Made by a program: the position numbers and the translations under genes. A model generated the notes under the pieces. That model saw only the letters and a list, made by a program, of their open reading frames with translations. It ran no database searches and was not told where the DNA came from. Positions 1 to 12,379 of a DNA stretch of 64,000 bases are shown here, one piece after another (within the stretch, counting starts at the first letter, position 1; the number at the start of each line of letters is the position of its first letter). The stretch is from Lichtheimia corymbifera B2541 (taxonomy: Eukaryota > Mucoromycota > Mucoromycetes > Mucorales > Lichtheimiaceae), in contig JNEU01001172.1 in the NCBI GenBank assembly GCA_000697475.1, positions 1 through 64,000 of the forward strand. Direction: 5' to 3'.

Positions 1-2500
1 AAGTAGGGTAGACGCTCCTGCTCCTCGAGATTGCCCACCTCGAACCTGAAACTTTCACACAACATCCTTTCGACCACGCCGAGCAATTTCGTTCTCATAA
101 AGACCCCAAAGTTAATTATGAAAACCTTGAATGTAGGAGAGACGACGAAGGGATGGTAACATAAACAGGGTGTACGGCCGTGCCCGCCGATATTGCCCAT
201 GGCGACTTCGAAACTTGGTCAGGAGTCGCTCTCGGTCATGCTGATCAACATCGTTCTAATAAAGCCTCTACACATCATTATGGAAATTTGGAGAAACAGA
301 CACTTTTATGTTTTTACATATGCTGAAAAGCATGATGCTATATGACAAGTGATGTTTGTTCATTGTCAAGCAGGTAGACCCTGATAGAGCGGAAGATGCG
401 CAGAGGCGTGCATGTGTAACACAGCTCATTTGCATGATACTTCACAATGAACAAACACCACCTAACGCAGAGCATCATGCTTTCAATATGTAAAAACGTA
501 AGTGTGCCTGCATCTAGGATTGGCACCCTTGATCGGAGAAACATGATTGACAAGGTGCGCTCAACCACGACGAGCAATATTGTTGTATGAAAGAATCCAT
601 GTTTCATTGTAAAGTTTAGAGATAAATGTACTTCCTCGTTTTTACATATGCTGGAAGCATGATGCTATATGACAAGAGGTGTTTTTCATTGTGAAGTAGC
701 TCGACCCTGATAGAGCGGAAGATGCGCAGGTGCGTGCATGTGTAACACACCTCATTTGCATGATACTTCACAATGAACAACATCACTTGTCATATAGCAT
801 CACGCTTTCAGCATATGTAAAAACGTAAATGTGCCTGGATACAGGATTGGCAAGCGTGATCGTGAAACATGATTGAAAAGGTGCGCTCGACCACGCCGAC
901 CAATATTGTTCTATGAAAGAGCCCACATTTCATTGTAAAGTTTAGAGATAAATGCACTTTTATGTTTTACATATGATATGTAAACGTGATGCTATATGAT
1001 AAGTGGTGTTTGTTCATTGTAAAGTAGCTTGACCTTAATAGAGCGTAAAATGCGCAGGATCATACTTGTATAACAGAGCTCATTTACATGATACTTCGCA
1101 ATGAACAACATCACTTGTCATATAGCATCACGCTTTCAGCATATGTAAAAACGTAAATGTGCCTGTATCTAGGATTGGCAAGTGTGATCGTGAAACTTGA
1201 TTGAAAAGGTGCGCTCGACCACGACGAGCAATATTGTTCTATGAAAGAGCCCATGTTCCATTGTAAAGTTTTGAGATAAATGCACTTTCTCGTTTTTACA
1301 TATGATATAAGCGTGATGCTATATGTCAAGTGATGTTTGTTCATTGTGAAGTATCATGCAAATGAGCTGTGTTACACATGCACGCCCCTCTGCATCTTCG
1401 GCTCTATCAGGGTTGACCTACTTCCAATGAACAAACACCACCTAGCATATAGGATCACGCTTAAAGCATATGTAAAAACGAAGAAGTGCATTTATTTGAA
1501 AACTTTACAATGAAACATGGGCTCTTTCATAGAGAAATATTGCTCGTCGTGGTCGAGCGCGCCTTTTCAATCAAGTTCCACGAACAAGCTTGCCGATCCT
1601 AGATACAGACACTTTTACATTTTTACATATGCTGAAAGCGTGATGCTATATGACAAGTGGTGCTTGTTCATTGTGAAGTATCATGCAAATGAGGTGTGTT
1701 ACACATGCACGCACCTGCGCATCTTCCGCTCTATCAGGGTCGAGCTACTTCACAATGAAAAACACCTCTTGTCATATAGCATCATGCTTCCAGCATATGT
1801 AAAAACGAGGAAGTACATTTATCTCTAAACTTTACAATGGAACATGGGCTCTTTCATAGAACAATATTGCTCGTCGTGGTCGAGCGCACCTTTTCAATCA
1901 AGTTTCACGAACAAGCTTGCCAATTCTAGATGTAGGCACTTTCACGCTTTTTCATAATATGCTGAAAGCGTGATGCTATATTGCAAATGGTGTTTGTTCA
2001 TTGTGAAGTATCATGCAAATGAGCTGTGTTGCACAAAGAAGTCCGTCTGCATCTTCGGCTCTATCGGGGTCGACCTACTTGACAATGAACAAACACCACC
2101 TAACATATAGGATCACGCTTAAAACATATGTGAAACATAAAGGTGCCTGTATCTCAAAACTTTACAATGAAAGGTGGGGTCTTCAATCGAACAAAGTTGC
2201 TCGTCGGGGTGAAGCGCACCTTGGGTGCAAGTTTCACGATCAACCTCGCCGATCCTAGATTTCGCGATGTCACCACCAGCCAAAGTCGAAAAAAAAATTC
2301 AAGAGGTCGACCGGATTCCACTTTGGCTGGTGGCGACATTGGGTGAATCTGAGATTGGCCACGACGATCGTGAAACTTCTACCCAAGGTGCGCTTCACCC
2401 CGACGAGCAACTTTGTTCGATTGAAGACCCCACGTTTCATTGTAAAGTTTAGAGATACAGGCACCTTTATGTTTTACATATGCCGTAAGCGTGATGGTGT
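1..2500. repeat. Array of palindromic repeat units (hairpin array)
   Basis: About six units with a period near 327 bases begin at about 312, 638, 963, 1292, 1622 and 1950. Each unit is a palindrome: two arms of about 60 bases, containing GCTATATGACAAG and its complement, flank a spacer of about 70 bases. Linkers of about 135 bases join the units. Units 1-3 and their linkers point one way, units 5-6 the other, so the whole block mirrors around unit 4 (centre near 1385). Diverged linker copies lie at 1-120 and 180-310, so the array probably continues to the left of the window. Short ORFs here (for example 1111-1344 and 1517-1828) are by-products of the repeat and I do not call them genes. The repeat resembles foldback or long-TIR transposon debris; its class is not identified. 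Confidence 0.85.
2123..2490. mobile_element. Foldback (hairpin) element, copy 1
   Basis: A long imperfect palindrome closes the array. The left arm (about 2123-2250) and right arm (about 2360-2490) are reverse complements, including TCTTCAATCGAACAAAGTTG and its complement. The core at 2260-2345 carries an inner inverted repeat, CACCAGCCAAAG / CTTTGGCTGGTG. The same structure recurs at 34,590-34,946. No transposase is visible, so this would be a non-autonomous element. Confidence 0.75.
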
Positions 2501-3416
2501 TGCTTTATCCTAATGGATGGTGTCTGCTGCATTAACGGAAAGATGAAGAGCTGACTAAAACGGCCCGTGGTGGTTACACACGCATGCCCTTGACAGGTCG
2601 CTACACAAATGGATGATATGACAGCTTTTTGGAAGGTTTGTAAGTTAACAACAACCAACAATGAAGATGTGTCTAAGCTAAATAGTGGTTCTAAATCACA
2701 TTCGGATGGGTCGTGTCGAATAAAGCATGAATAGATAAATTTGATGCGCATGGGGGTGTTCCATAGCACTTTTTTGCCCGCAGGATGATATATCTATAGG
2801 TCACCTCCTCCTGAAACTTAATGCAGGATCACCCTTTCACTTAAGGTCAACCCACTTTTGGTTGTATCATAATAGACATGTGCTTCTTAAGAGACCAATT
2901 ATAACTTCTATTTAAGCTCTGTTGAAAACACACAAGCAGGCAAGAAGGGTATAATAAAAAGCCGAGCAACAAGGATCATAGACGATGTAGTGAAGCTTGC
3001 TGGCAGCGAAAGGTAGTACCACCATTGCTATTTATTAATGACATGATCCACCTATGTAAGAATGCACTATGGTGGATGCTTTAGAAGTAATGAGCGATAC
3101 TTTACGCGTTCATGTGTGTAGTAAGATTGGTGTAATGCTGGTATCGCCAATATCGTCATGCTTCCTTGCTTGTGCGACAGGACCGATACAAGGAGGGTGT
3201 TGCACGTTAAAGATATTCAAACAAGAGTTCGATGATATGAAGCGATTTTATTGATGTTTAGATACAGTGGATAGCAGAAGCTAGAGAAGGGCGAGATTAT
3301 ATGTGAATAGTGGTGAATGTAACAGGATAACCGGCTTGTTACAAGAAGGAAAAAGAAAAAGTCATATATGCGTGTGTGTATATGTGTGGTGTGCGAGTGT
3401 GTTGAAAAAAGACTAT
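2501..3416. other. Intergenic, with remnant of the repeat flank
   Basis: Bases 2490-2650 match, in inverted orientation, the flank at about 34,440-34,590 (for example AGCTCTTCATCTTTCCGTTA on the minus strand). This part therefore still belongs to the repeat family. From about 2770 to the COX10 stop I see no convincing gene; the only ORF of any size (3069-3254, plus) has no recognisable features. Confidence 0.55.
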
Positions 3417-4586
3417 CTACAATGAAGCACCTTGTTCCTCCTCAAGAGCGTATTCCTCATCATCCTCATCATCGTCCAACACCAATGGATGTGACATGCT
3501 TGTATCGTAAGTCTTGTGTACCATCATCAAAGCCATCAGTACTGATATATGGATCAGGCTTCCAAAAAAGAGTTGCCTTGCAGTTTTCTCGTTGCTATGG
3601 GCAACCATGAATAACAATGTACCAATTGAAACGTCCGATGCTACTTACCTATCTTTCCAAAACTTGTATGCTTGATAAGCGAGACCGGCATTGACGATGG
3701 ATGAATCAGCTGCAAAAAGCCAAGATGTCATACCGAGATAAGGCATAGCAATACAGACTGGGAACATGGCGAGGGAGTATCGAAGCGAGACACGGGCGTT
3801 GAGCTTTGGATCAGTGACTGACATCATACGATAACCAGCTTTTGAATAGTCTGCACGTAAATTCCAAGCGAGAGAGTTGAAATGTGGGAATTGCCAGGCG
3901 TAGAGGAGAGCACCAAGAACCCAAGCACCTGGTTCGAGACCATTTGTCATTGCTGTCCAACCCATCATAGGTGGAATAGCGCCTACTACTGCACCAACCC
4001 ATGTATTTGCAATGGAAGCACGTTTCATTGGAGTGTAGACGCATGTGTATAAGAAGATGTTGGCTGCACCCAAAGCGGCTGTCAGAGGATTGACCATTGT
4101 ACTCAGCATAGTAACACCTGCTGCACCCGTCAACGTGCCAAATGAAAAGGCATGCACTGATGATAATGCTCTCCTTCCCAATACTCGATTCCGTGTTCGT
4201 AACATTTGTGCATCGTAAGGTATCTCAATCCATTGGTTGAATGCATTGGCTGACGAAATACATAGCGTTGTTCCTGCAGTCGTATATAACAATGTTGACA
4301 AAGCTGCCTGTCCCGGTGCCATAGCAAACCCACACATGGTCGTCAGGGCAACAAGACAAGCTAGCTTGGCTTTCGACAATTCCTTGTATAGTTTGGGAAT
4401 CTCTCCCAGGGTAGGTGCTGTAATGGGCTTGAATTTGGTGCCGCGATGCTGTTGTTTTTGTTGCGATGGATCGATGGCTGTAGCATGCCGAGCAATGTGA
4501 GTGAGACAATGGGGTTGTCGATTCAGCAGCAAAGGGCGCGTCAATGGCTGTCGTGTCACGAGCCTTATGGACTGAGAGAGCAGCAT
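3417..4586 (-). CDS. COX10: Protoheme IX farnesyltransferase (heme A/O synthesis)
   Basis: This is the mitochondrial inner-membrane prenyltransferase that converts protoheme to heme O for cytochrome c oxidase. There are two exons, 3649-4586 and 3417-3594, joined over a 54-base intron; the acceptor completes a Ser codon before NEKTARQLFFGSL. The UbiA-family signature is clear: N-x3-E-x2-YDAQM-x-RT-x2-R, a second polar loop near YTPMKRAS, and many membrane helices. The chosen start gives an Arg-rich, acid-free N-terminus (MLLSQSIRLVTRQPLTR) typical of a mitochondrial presequence. The frame stays open to an upstream Met at 4736, but that would prefix an unlikely Gly/Ser/Trp-rich stretch. The tail ends in an acidic, disordered segment. 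Confidence 0.93.
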
Positions 4587-6560
4587 GTTGTGATAGGGTC
4601 GTGTATGTGTGTTGCTGCCCTTGGATGTTTTTGTACTTGACAAGCCTGAAAACAAAAGGGACCAAATGTTGCTACCGGAACTTGAATACCCAAACAAGGT
4701 GGACCCACCCACCCCACCAACCCACCAACTCACCACCCACCGCCACTAATCATATAGAATGGCTGTTGTATTTTATCATTTGAAAGAATATCCATAAAAT
4801 CGAATCATTTAGTCCCTGTGTTTTGGATATACTGCATGCAATTGTGACCTAGTCCATACTTGAGCATTGACCAAAACTAAGGTACATATACATAACCCTT
4901 GGCAAGGGTAACCAGAAATGGTACGTGTGGGGGTGATATGCAAGCTTCTCTAAATACTCCTCTCAACACCCCTGATACGTACTTCCAACACAGGAAATAA
5001 CATTATGATTCGTTGCTAATAGCGAGGAGCCGTAAAGTGTAGAAAGAAGGGGAGCATCGCAAAACTTACACAGAGCTTGAGTGATCAAATTTCCATATCG
5101 TCAGCGTTTACCGAAAACGCTCAAGGAAAGAACCAACAAGTATAATCCGGATCTCCGGAAAGGAAAAGGGGAAAACACGTATGCAACAAGCGGAGAAGAA
5201 TAACGTCTTATGTATCCAGGGGAAGATGTCCAAAATCCAACCTTCTCCGTTGATTATTACTCTACTACGCGACAACAGGATTGTAGTGCTCATTTGACAT
5301 AGCATACTAGATCCCAAACACCCTTCATACATGTGATCTGGTATTCTCATTCTGGTACTAACCTTGTCAGCGATGACACACACGCGATGATGATGATGGT
5401 GATGATGCACGATCCAGTCCGTGCTATGTATTGTCGCGATCATTGCATCACTGTGCACAAATTGATAAAGCGTGTGAGTACGATTATGTGTGTGTGTGTG
5501 GGGGGGGGGGGGGGGGTGACCAATGCGTGGGTTGTGCAACACATGCTGCTGATTAGTTTTCTATGTTTCCAGATGTCGCAGCATTTGATCCCTTTATGCG
5601 GTTAGCCGTTGTTTTCTTTACGAAAGCATCTTCTTTTACAAGCATACTTATCTTCGTTTATCCTCTTCAGTGTGAGAAAAAGCAACAAGCTATTTGATTA
5701 CTGTATTTTGATTATTCCCAGGTGATTACTATTTTTGCAGTGTGAGATCCGCATACTAATCCTACTAAACGTCTTGCTTACCATTTCCTCATAAAGCGAC
5801 ATTCCAAGAAAACACACATGCAACGTTAGCCAATGTGACACGAACAAACGACCTTTCGATGTAATTGCTCCTGTTCTCTCTTTGCTTAACGGCCAAACAA
5901 CCATATCAGGAAACAGATTAGGGGTAAAAAAGCGAAAAATGAAGCGAGCAAGTTGCACAATGTGCCAAAAAATGACAGCTTGGTTGACACGCCGGCAGGT
6001 TAAAGATTGCATGGGATCGGACCGGCTGTTCCGAAAAAGGGGGTTTGCAGAGGTAATAGCAGTTATATGGTATACGCGATATTCAATTGAGAAAACGTGA
6101 TAGCTAAAAGGACGAAGCAGGTTGATTTATTCGTTGCAACGATGGATGAATGAGTAGGATGACTGGTAATGGAGAATGATGCAAAAGGATAAGTATACAG
6201 AAGGAAGCTAAGTACACAAGGAGGGTGAAGGGGGAGGAATGAAAAGATATTTTTACACAAAGAGACCTGCCCATGTGTGCTGGTCATAAAAGTAATAAAA
6301 AGTACTGTAGATGGAAAGAGAATAAAGGTATCATAAGTAGAAACAAAGAAAGATGATAAAAGGGTATCCAAGGTGTATACACATAATGGGTGGAAGGTGT
6401 AGATGTGTTGGGGATACGAATGAAATGATGCGATCAACGCGTATATACATAAGATGTTCAGCTGAAACAGGGAAAAGCATAGGTTGTTGTCGGTAACTGC
6501 AGGAAGTGAGTGGATGGGCGGAATGATGGTATAACAAAAGGATTGGGTTGGGTGTTGCGC
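4587..6560. other. Intergenic region, no gene recognised
   Basis: About 2 kb between COX10 and the bHLH gene, which are both on the minus strand. It should hold the COX10 promoter and the bHLH 3' UTR. ORFs such as 5108-5542 (minus) are low-complexity His/Thr tracts without family features. A (TG)n tract runs into 17 consecutive G at 5500-5516. I see no RNA gene. Confidence 0.5.
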
Positions 6561-7780
6561 TTATTGTTGAAACTTCAAATCAAATTCGGAGGGAACAGGT
6601 GCAGCAGCCTTGGTCATGTAATCATTGACCGTGGGGATCATGGGATATGTACCTATTCAAGGACGCATGAGCATATGATACAGATATACAACAATGATCA
6701 AACAAGTACTACTTACAAGAAGAAGGAACGGTGGGAAAATCAAGATCATCAATATGGGCACTGCTGTTGTCATCGTCACTTTCATAATGGTTTCGGAGGG
6801 ATCCATCAGCCGTTTGACCAAGCATTACATCGTTGTTGATGACTGTGTCAGTATTTGTAGCAGCGTTTGGATTCGTGTCAAAGAGTTGGAAGGCCACGTT
6901 GGGGCTACTGGATGAGGCAGTGGAAGGCAATTCGAGTGAAGGGCATGATGCTGAGCGAAGACTAGTGGCTTCTACTGGTGAGCAAGAGCCATCAGAAGAA
7001 GAGAATTCATCAAAGTCAAAGGACGACGTGTTTAGTTGACGACCAGGATACAATTGTTGCATCAGCTCGCAGTGCTCTTCGCGTAATCTACGAAGCTCAG
7101 TCATAAACTCCTCTTCTTTGCGAACCGTGTTCTTGACTATGGTTATCACATTAGATCATGTAATGATGACTTAATGATTGTGCGTTATCTTTACTTACCA
7201 AAGTCAAGCGTTCGTTCAATGATGGTACCCTTAGATGGACGACGATCATTTTGCAGGTTGGGCAGAGAGTGTGCAAGTTGTTGGAATTTGGTGTTTAGAT
7301 TCTCACGGCGTGCACGCTCATTAGCGTTATGCTCGGCTCGACGTTCAGCTTTGGTTTGGAGTCTGCTTAAGAAAGAATGAGACATGGTACTTTAAGCATT
7401 GATAGAGATAGGTATTTACCTCTTATATTGAGACATCCCATCGAGCGGATATTGGGGATAAGTCATCACTGTAAATGAGTTGTATTGATAAGCATGTGTG
7501 CATGCATATGTGTGAGAGTAAGCCAAGGTTACTTACTGTGTGGTTGGTGGTACATGGCATGCTGCTGGTACATTGCATGTTGTTGCTGTAGCTGATGCAT
7601 GCGTTGAATAGTGTCATGATGCTGTTGTTGCTGTTGATATACGCCAGAGACAGGGTATTGGAAGTTGAGCTGCTGCTGCGTTTCCACTGCAGCCCCACCT
7701 CTATAGTAGACAGTGGGATCATACGTAGCAGGTAAAGCTTGAGAAGAAGCAAAAGGTTGGTATCCAAAATGCTGGGTCAT
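6561..7780 (-). CDS. Basic helix-loop-helix transcription factor
   Basis: Five exons: 7537-7780, 7420-7468, 7199-7362, 6717-7136 and 6561-6652 (969 bases, 322 residues). The first 80 residues are rich in Gln, His and Tyr, including QQQQQHH. The bHLH domain (about residues 100-160) has the basic region RRAEHNANERARREN, with the His-Glu-Arg contacts that in this family read CACGTG-type E-boxes. Helix 1 is LNTKFQQLAHSLP, the loop contains RRPSKG, and helix 2 runs into the coiled segment FVKNTVRKEEEF. The C-terminal half is Ser/Asp-rich and probably activating. Exon 3 starts at a tandem TAAGCAG acceptor. A related gene lies at 51,251-52,043. The target genes cannot be inferred. Confidence 0.88.
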
Positions 7781-10514
7781 GAGTGGAGGAGAGCGAGTTA
7801 AGATAGTGAAAAGTGAGTGGAAATTGCGTAGAAGAGTAACGAGGGAGAAGGAAGTAAAGCAGGAACGACATCCTTTTATATATAATGCGTGCTCCAAAGA
7901 TTTCCTTATTCGAGGTCAAGAGCATCAAAAGTGTAATTCTGGTGTGGGTCACGGGGCCATGGTAGTACGGGTGATTTTCTCTCGGAATTGCAGCTTACAA
8001 GTTTCTGTAGTGGACATGATACCGTGCACACACATCGCTTTACTAACCGACCCTGCAAACCACCCCCTGGTCCAGACTCCACTGACACATGCTGCACTGC
8101 CGTCATTGTGTAGGCTTTGTTGCCACCGTGATCATCATTATCATCACCATGCAGGTCAATTAAAAAGAGACATACACATACACGCCATTTCGCTCGTGCA
8201 CCTGGCAACCTACCATTTACATCAATCCCCTTATTCCAATCTTCTAGCACTCAAAGATATTATATCGTATCGCCGGCCATATCCTTTTTGGGGAATACCG
8301 ACTGCCTCGTTGGACTAATACACACAGCATCTCAATGGTCACTTTCTTTGTTTGCATCTTCGTTTGCTCTTGCACTTCCGAACATAACCGAAAGTTTAAG
8401 AACTTTGAGCAATCATTGGTGTAGCCGGAGCATCCCGAGACACAACGCATATGTTATTAACCATAGATCACTGTCAGATCCTGTTGTGGCCACGTTTTTG
8501 CTTCCTCTTTAATATTATATGCAAAAGCCATTGCATACATGTACATAAAGTATATTATCTCCAAGGTTACCATCTGTAGCAAAACATCATTGTACAAAGG
8601 AAAAATGGGTTGTAGCAGCATGGTTTGCATGCAATGCATGCCATGTGTGTTGCCATAGGGTATTGGACAAAATTGCTCTTCGAAATAATCGTGACCATTT
8701 CTTATGCAGAATGCACGTCCTTAATCGTGCGAGGGCTTGGACCTCTTTGGGGAGGAAAAAGAAATTATGGATGGTACAACAAGGGGTGATAAATCAAGTC
8801 GGGCCGAAGCCGAGTTGTGCCTGAGTGGCAAGGTAACACAGTTGGTAGCACCATTTGACAACCATGATCATCCTCAGTTGGGGTGCACGAGCCTTCCACG
8901 TTGAGAAGCATCTTTTACTCTCACTGCAATGTATCTACACACTTGCTGCGAACCAGCCGTTAAGTGTACAAACGAGCTGCACGTCATGCAACTCCCTATG
9001 CAACTAACGTATACTGGATCGCATCAGGCCATACCTATCTGCTTTCTCTTTGATGCAACCACAAACGCACGCATACACAGCGGTGCATATTACCACCAAT
9101 GAGAGCTCGCAGCACATGCTTATCCTAACGAAATTCGTTTGCTACCAACACCATGTTGTATTAATATCCCAATTGTATGGATCGTCAAAAAAAGAGGTGC
9201 GTGCGCAATTGCTCTCCACTTGCTTTTCTCATGACGATGTAGCATTCCATACCACTCATTTGTATGATAAAAGATATCAGTACAGCTGTTGTTGTGATAT
9301 ATTATGTATTGTGTATTGGAAAAGCATAATCTATTTGTCTATCGGAAGCAGACAACCCGAGCTGTACACTGATTTCTTTTTTTCGCAAAGACAAGCTGGG
9401 GGCACAGACATTTTGAGCGAAAAGGCAACTAGCCGATGGGATTCCCCTTAAAACAGCTCACGTAACACGGGTGGCCTCTTGCTGTTGTCGCTATCTTACC
9501 TTTATCCTTTCCTCTTTTCTTTCCTCACAGACTTCCGTGTACCACACAATTGACGTACCATGATTGGCTTTGGCTTTGTTGGATATCAAAATAGCATTCC
9601 CATAAGAAAAAGTCCGAGTAGTTTTCACGGTGATTGTTGCACATGTTTGGTCAGGGGAACCATTTTGCTTTGCATTCCACTGTAAATGTTATCCTATCTT
9701 TGCAAATCATCATTCGTTGGATCCGCACGCACAAGGCACATCCTTCTCTCTGTCTTTACTAAATCAAGCTGCTACACACATGGGGCTGTGCGGCCACTTT
9801 TTCCTGCTCTATAATCTCTCTCACGGTCGAAATGGTTACTCTCACACGCACACACGCACCAGGTTCGACGAATGTGGTATAGCCCTGATTATCCTGTGAT
9901 TTGGGTAAAGCGAATGACGCTGATTATAAGCATATGAGGTGAATGTGTGATGCACATGGGAAGCACACTTTGTGTTGTCTAAAGCCTGCAATTGATTCAC
10001 ACCTTTCGGCCGCGGAACGTTTCCGGCGTTGTTTTAATTGCTGAACAAAAACCAAATCACAAACCTTGTCATGCAGTTGACAGCAAAGAACGTGGTGCCA
10101 CATGCAGATACAGCTTCTAGCAAACTCGTATTTTAAATGGCAGCAAAAGTATAATGTACTAGGCTCTCGGGGCGATTAAAGTTGATAAAAACGAAAGCAT
10201 ACTACATGATAGGCAATTAAGCCCATCGCAGCTTTGTTTGCATATCAACACGGCTGCAACAGAGCGATCACTCGGAGGAAATACGCGATAATCTCCCCCA
10301 AACTTTATGCTTTGCACATTTACTTGGATTATCAGATGCGATTTGTAAGATACGATTAAGGGTGTCATAATATTCTCACTCACTGCCCTTTGTTTTCAAG
10401 ATCATGACGTGCTCAATCCAAAATATGTATCATCATATCTTCACATTCAACGGCAAAAGGTATATTCTGCTTGATAACAATATATCGGTGTAATAAAGCG
10501 ACTATTCTCTCTAT
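7781..10514. other. Intergenic region, no gene recognised
   Basis: About 2.7 kb upstream of the bHLH gene and downstream of dynamitin. The ORFs present (for example 7779-8318 and 9050-9451, plus) have no family features, domain motifs or flanking splice structure. The part next to 7780 is the bHLH promoter. I see no tRNA or repeat of note. Confidence 0.5.
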
Positions 10515-12379
10515 CTATGGATCCGTACTCAAAGCACCAACACGCTGCACCAATTCCGTCATCCGAGTATCAATCACCTTGATATTTGCATTGACTGTAT
10601 CCTCGTTATCTTTCAAGCTCTTGTTCAACTACGTATCATAGCCAATTAATGCCTCATTACCAAACTCTTCGGAATGCCATTTCGGATTACTTACCAATTC
10701 ACATGCGGAGCTAAGACTTTTGAGCTCGTCCGTTATGCGTGTCTGTTCTTCCGAGATCATTTTGACCGAACGTCCAAATGTAGATGCCTCCGTGTGTAAA
10801 CCTTGTAAAGCTTTTAGTCGGGTCAATAGTGCTGGTGTAAGATTGAGCAAAGGATCGATCTTCTCCATTGTATCGAATAGCTGCTTAACCTATCCAACAT
10901 TGTTAACTAGTGACTTCCTATCGATTGATTGAACCTACTTTTTCCTCTGTGTCACTTGATAATCCATTGCCATCCTTATTGTCACCATTGTTTGCTGTTG
11001 CTGCTGCTGTCGCCGTAACTGACGCGGGTGTGGTATCAGGAAGGCGGCTGTATAAGTGCGATGCATCCTTGCGGCCCGATTTCAGCTCATTCAACCGATC
11101 AAGTGTTCCAACTAGAGTCTCTAACTTCCTTTTGATGGTATCGAGATGTCTCGGTTGTGAAAGAATGGCGATTTGTTGTTCAAGCTTGGAAAGCGATCCC
11201 ACCATAGAAGAAGTGACAAGGCTGGGAGGCTGAAAATATGACAATGTAAGTTTTCCATGCCGGTATCTCATAAAGCTTACTTACCAGGTCATCAAATCCA
11301 TTGCCTGAGCTCGATCCAACGAGTGACTCAATCTTGGCGATGCGTTCATCAATGTCTGCAACCTTGCTTTCTTTCTGCATTTTGACCGTTTCAGGGGTAT
11401 AAAAAAGCTCGTATGTAACCACCTACATACAACATTGTCAATTATGTATCCTTCCTTCATAATCCCCAATGTTACTTACATCTCCTTTATCGGTTTTGTC
11501 AATAAGCACAGTGTCGTCATTGTCATTTCCTGAACTTTCCTTGGGAGGTGTATTCTTGTAAGCCTCCAGCTGCTTGATAAGTTGCTTGGCTTCATCAATG
11601 CGACTACCATAAGTGGCAGTAGAGGCCCCATCTTGTTCACTTGCTTGGTCCAGACGCTGACTGATACGAGCAAGGTCGGTCTGAAGATATGATATTTGAG
11701 ACAGAAGATCTGTTTGGCTGACGTCGCTTGGAGCTTCATCCTATAATTGAATAAGATGCTATTTAGTTTCCCAATGATGATGGCACAAATTATCCTATTA
11801 CCTTGGACTTTCCCACGTGCTCATTCAACTCTTGTACTTCATACATCAAACGACGTAGTTTTTGCATTGGTGTCTCTTGTAATTCGAGTTCCCGTGGCAA
11901 CATTTCATATTCGTTGGTGTCAAGAGCTGCAGGTCGTCGAACGATGCTTCGATACATGGCTTTCTTTCTTCGTGTCAACCGATCCGAAAAGTCTATTAAA
12001 CCGTATCAATCAGCTTTTCATGTTATTCATGCAACAGTGTACACACACACCAACGCCAGAAGATTCCACTACGCTATCCTTGAAACGAGCAGTAGCATCC
12101 TTGACTGATACACGGGAACGCACAACACTCTCGTTATTATCATCCTCATCACTTGACTATCGACATATCCTTGAGTCATTGTCTCGGGTGTACTGTACTA
12201 TCCAAGATAACATACCTGGTCGCCAAAGGACGTGACCTGGTTGGTGGAATCGGCATCTGGTGTCTCATAGACATCAGGCTGGTCATCCTGTTTACAAACT
12301 CGGATTAGAAGGAGCACTCATGCGTGCAACAGCCGCGCCTTACAATATCAGGCAATATATTCGTGTATTTGGAAGTCAT
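10515..12379 (-). CDS. DCTN2: Dynamitin (dynactin p50 subunit)
   Basis: Structural subunit of dynactin, the complex that couples dynein to cargo and microtubules. Nine exons: 12344-12379, 12216-12287, 12051-12156, 11802-11992, 11480-11740, 11285-11422, 10939-11229, 10695-10889 and 10515-10628. They sum to 1404 bases (467 residues). The N-terminus has the family pattern KYTNILPDI and QPDVYETPDAD, then FKDSVVESSGVDFSDR, then YEMLPRELELQETPMQKLRRL and EVQELNEHV. The rest is predicted coiled coil, with heptads such as SLSKLEQQIAIL, and a low-complexity Ala/Asn/Asp insert near residue 340. It is head to head with RPA12, 714 bases apart. Confidence 0.92.

Noticed and set aside
1517..1828. 103-codon ORF in the repeat array
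   Set aside because: It lies across a repeat unit; related frames appear in other units on both strands with stops at different places. Its length follows from the repeat, not from selection on a protein.
1..2500. CRISPR array
   Set aside because: The units are long palindromes of about 190 bases with near-identical spacers in a eukaryotic genome; the layout does not fit CRISPR.
5108..5542. 144-codon ORF, minus strand
   Set aside because: It runs through CA-rich and homopolymer sequence (His/Thr/Pro tracts), has no flanking splice structure and no recognisable domain.
7779..8318. 179-codon ORF, plus strand
   Set aside because: It begins antisense over the bHLH start codon and has no family features; it competes with a well supported promoter region.
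9050..9451. 133-codon ORF, plus strand
   Set aside because: Composition like untranslated DNA, no motif and no neighbouring exons.
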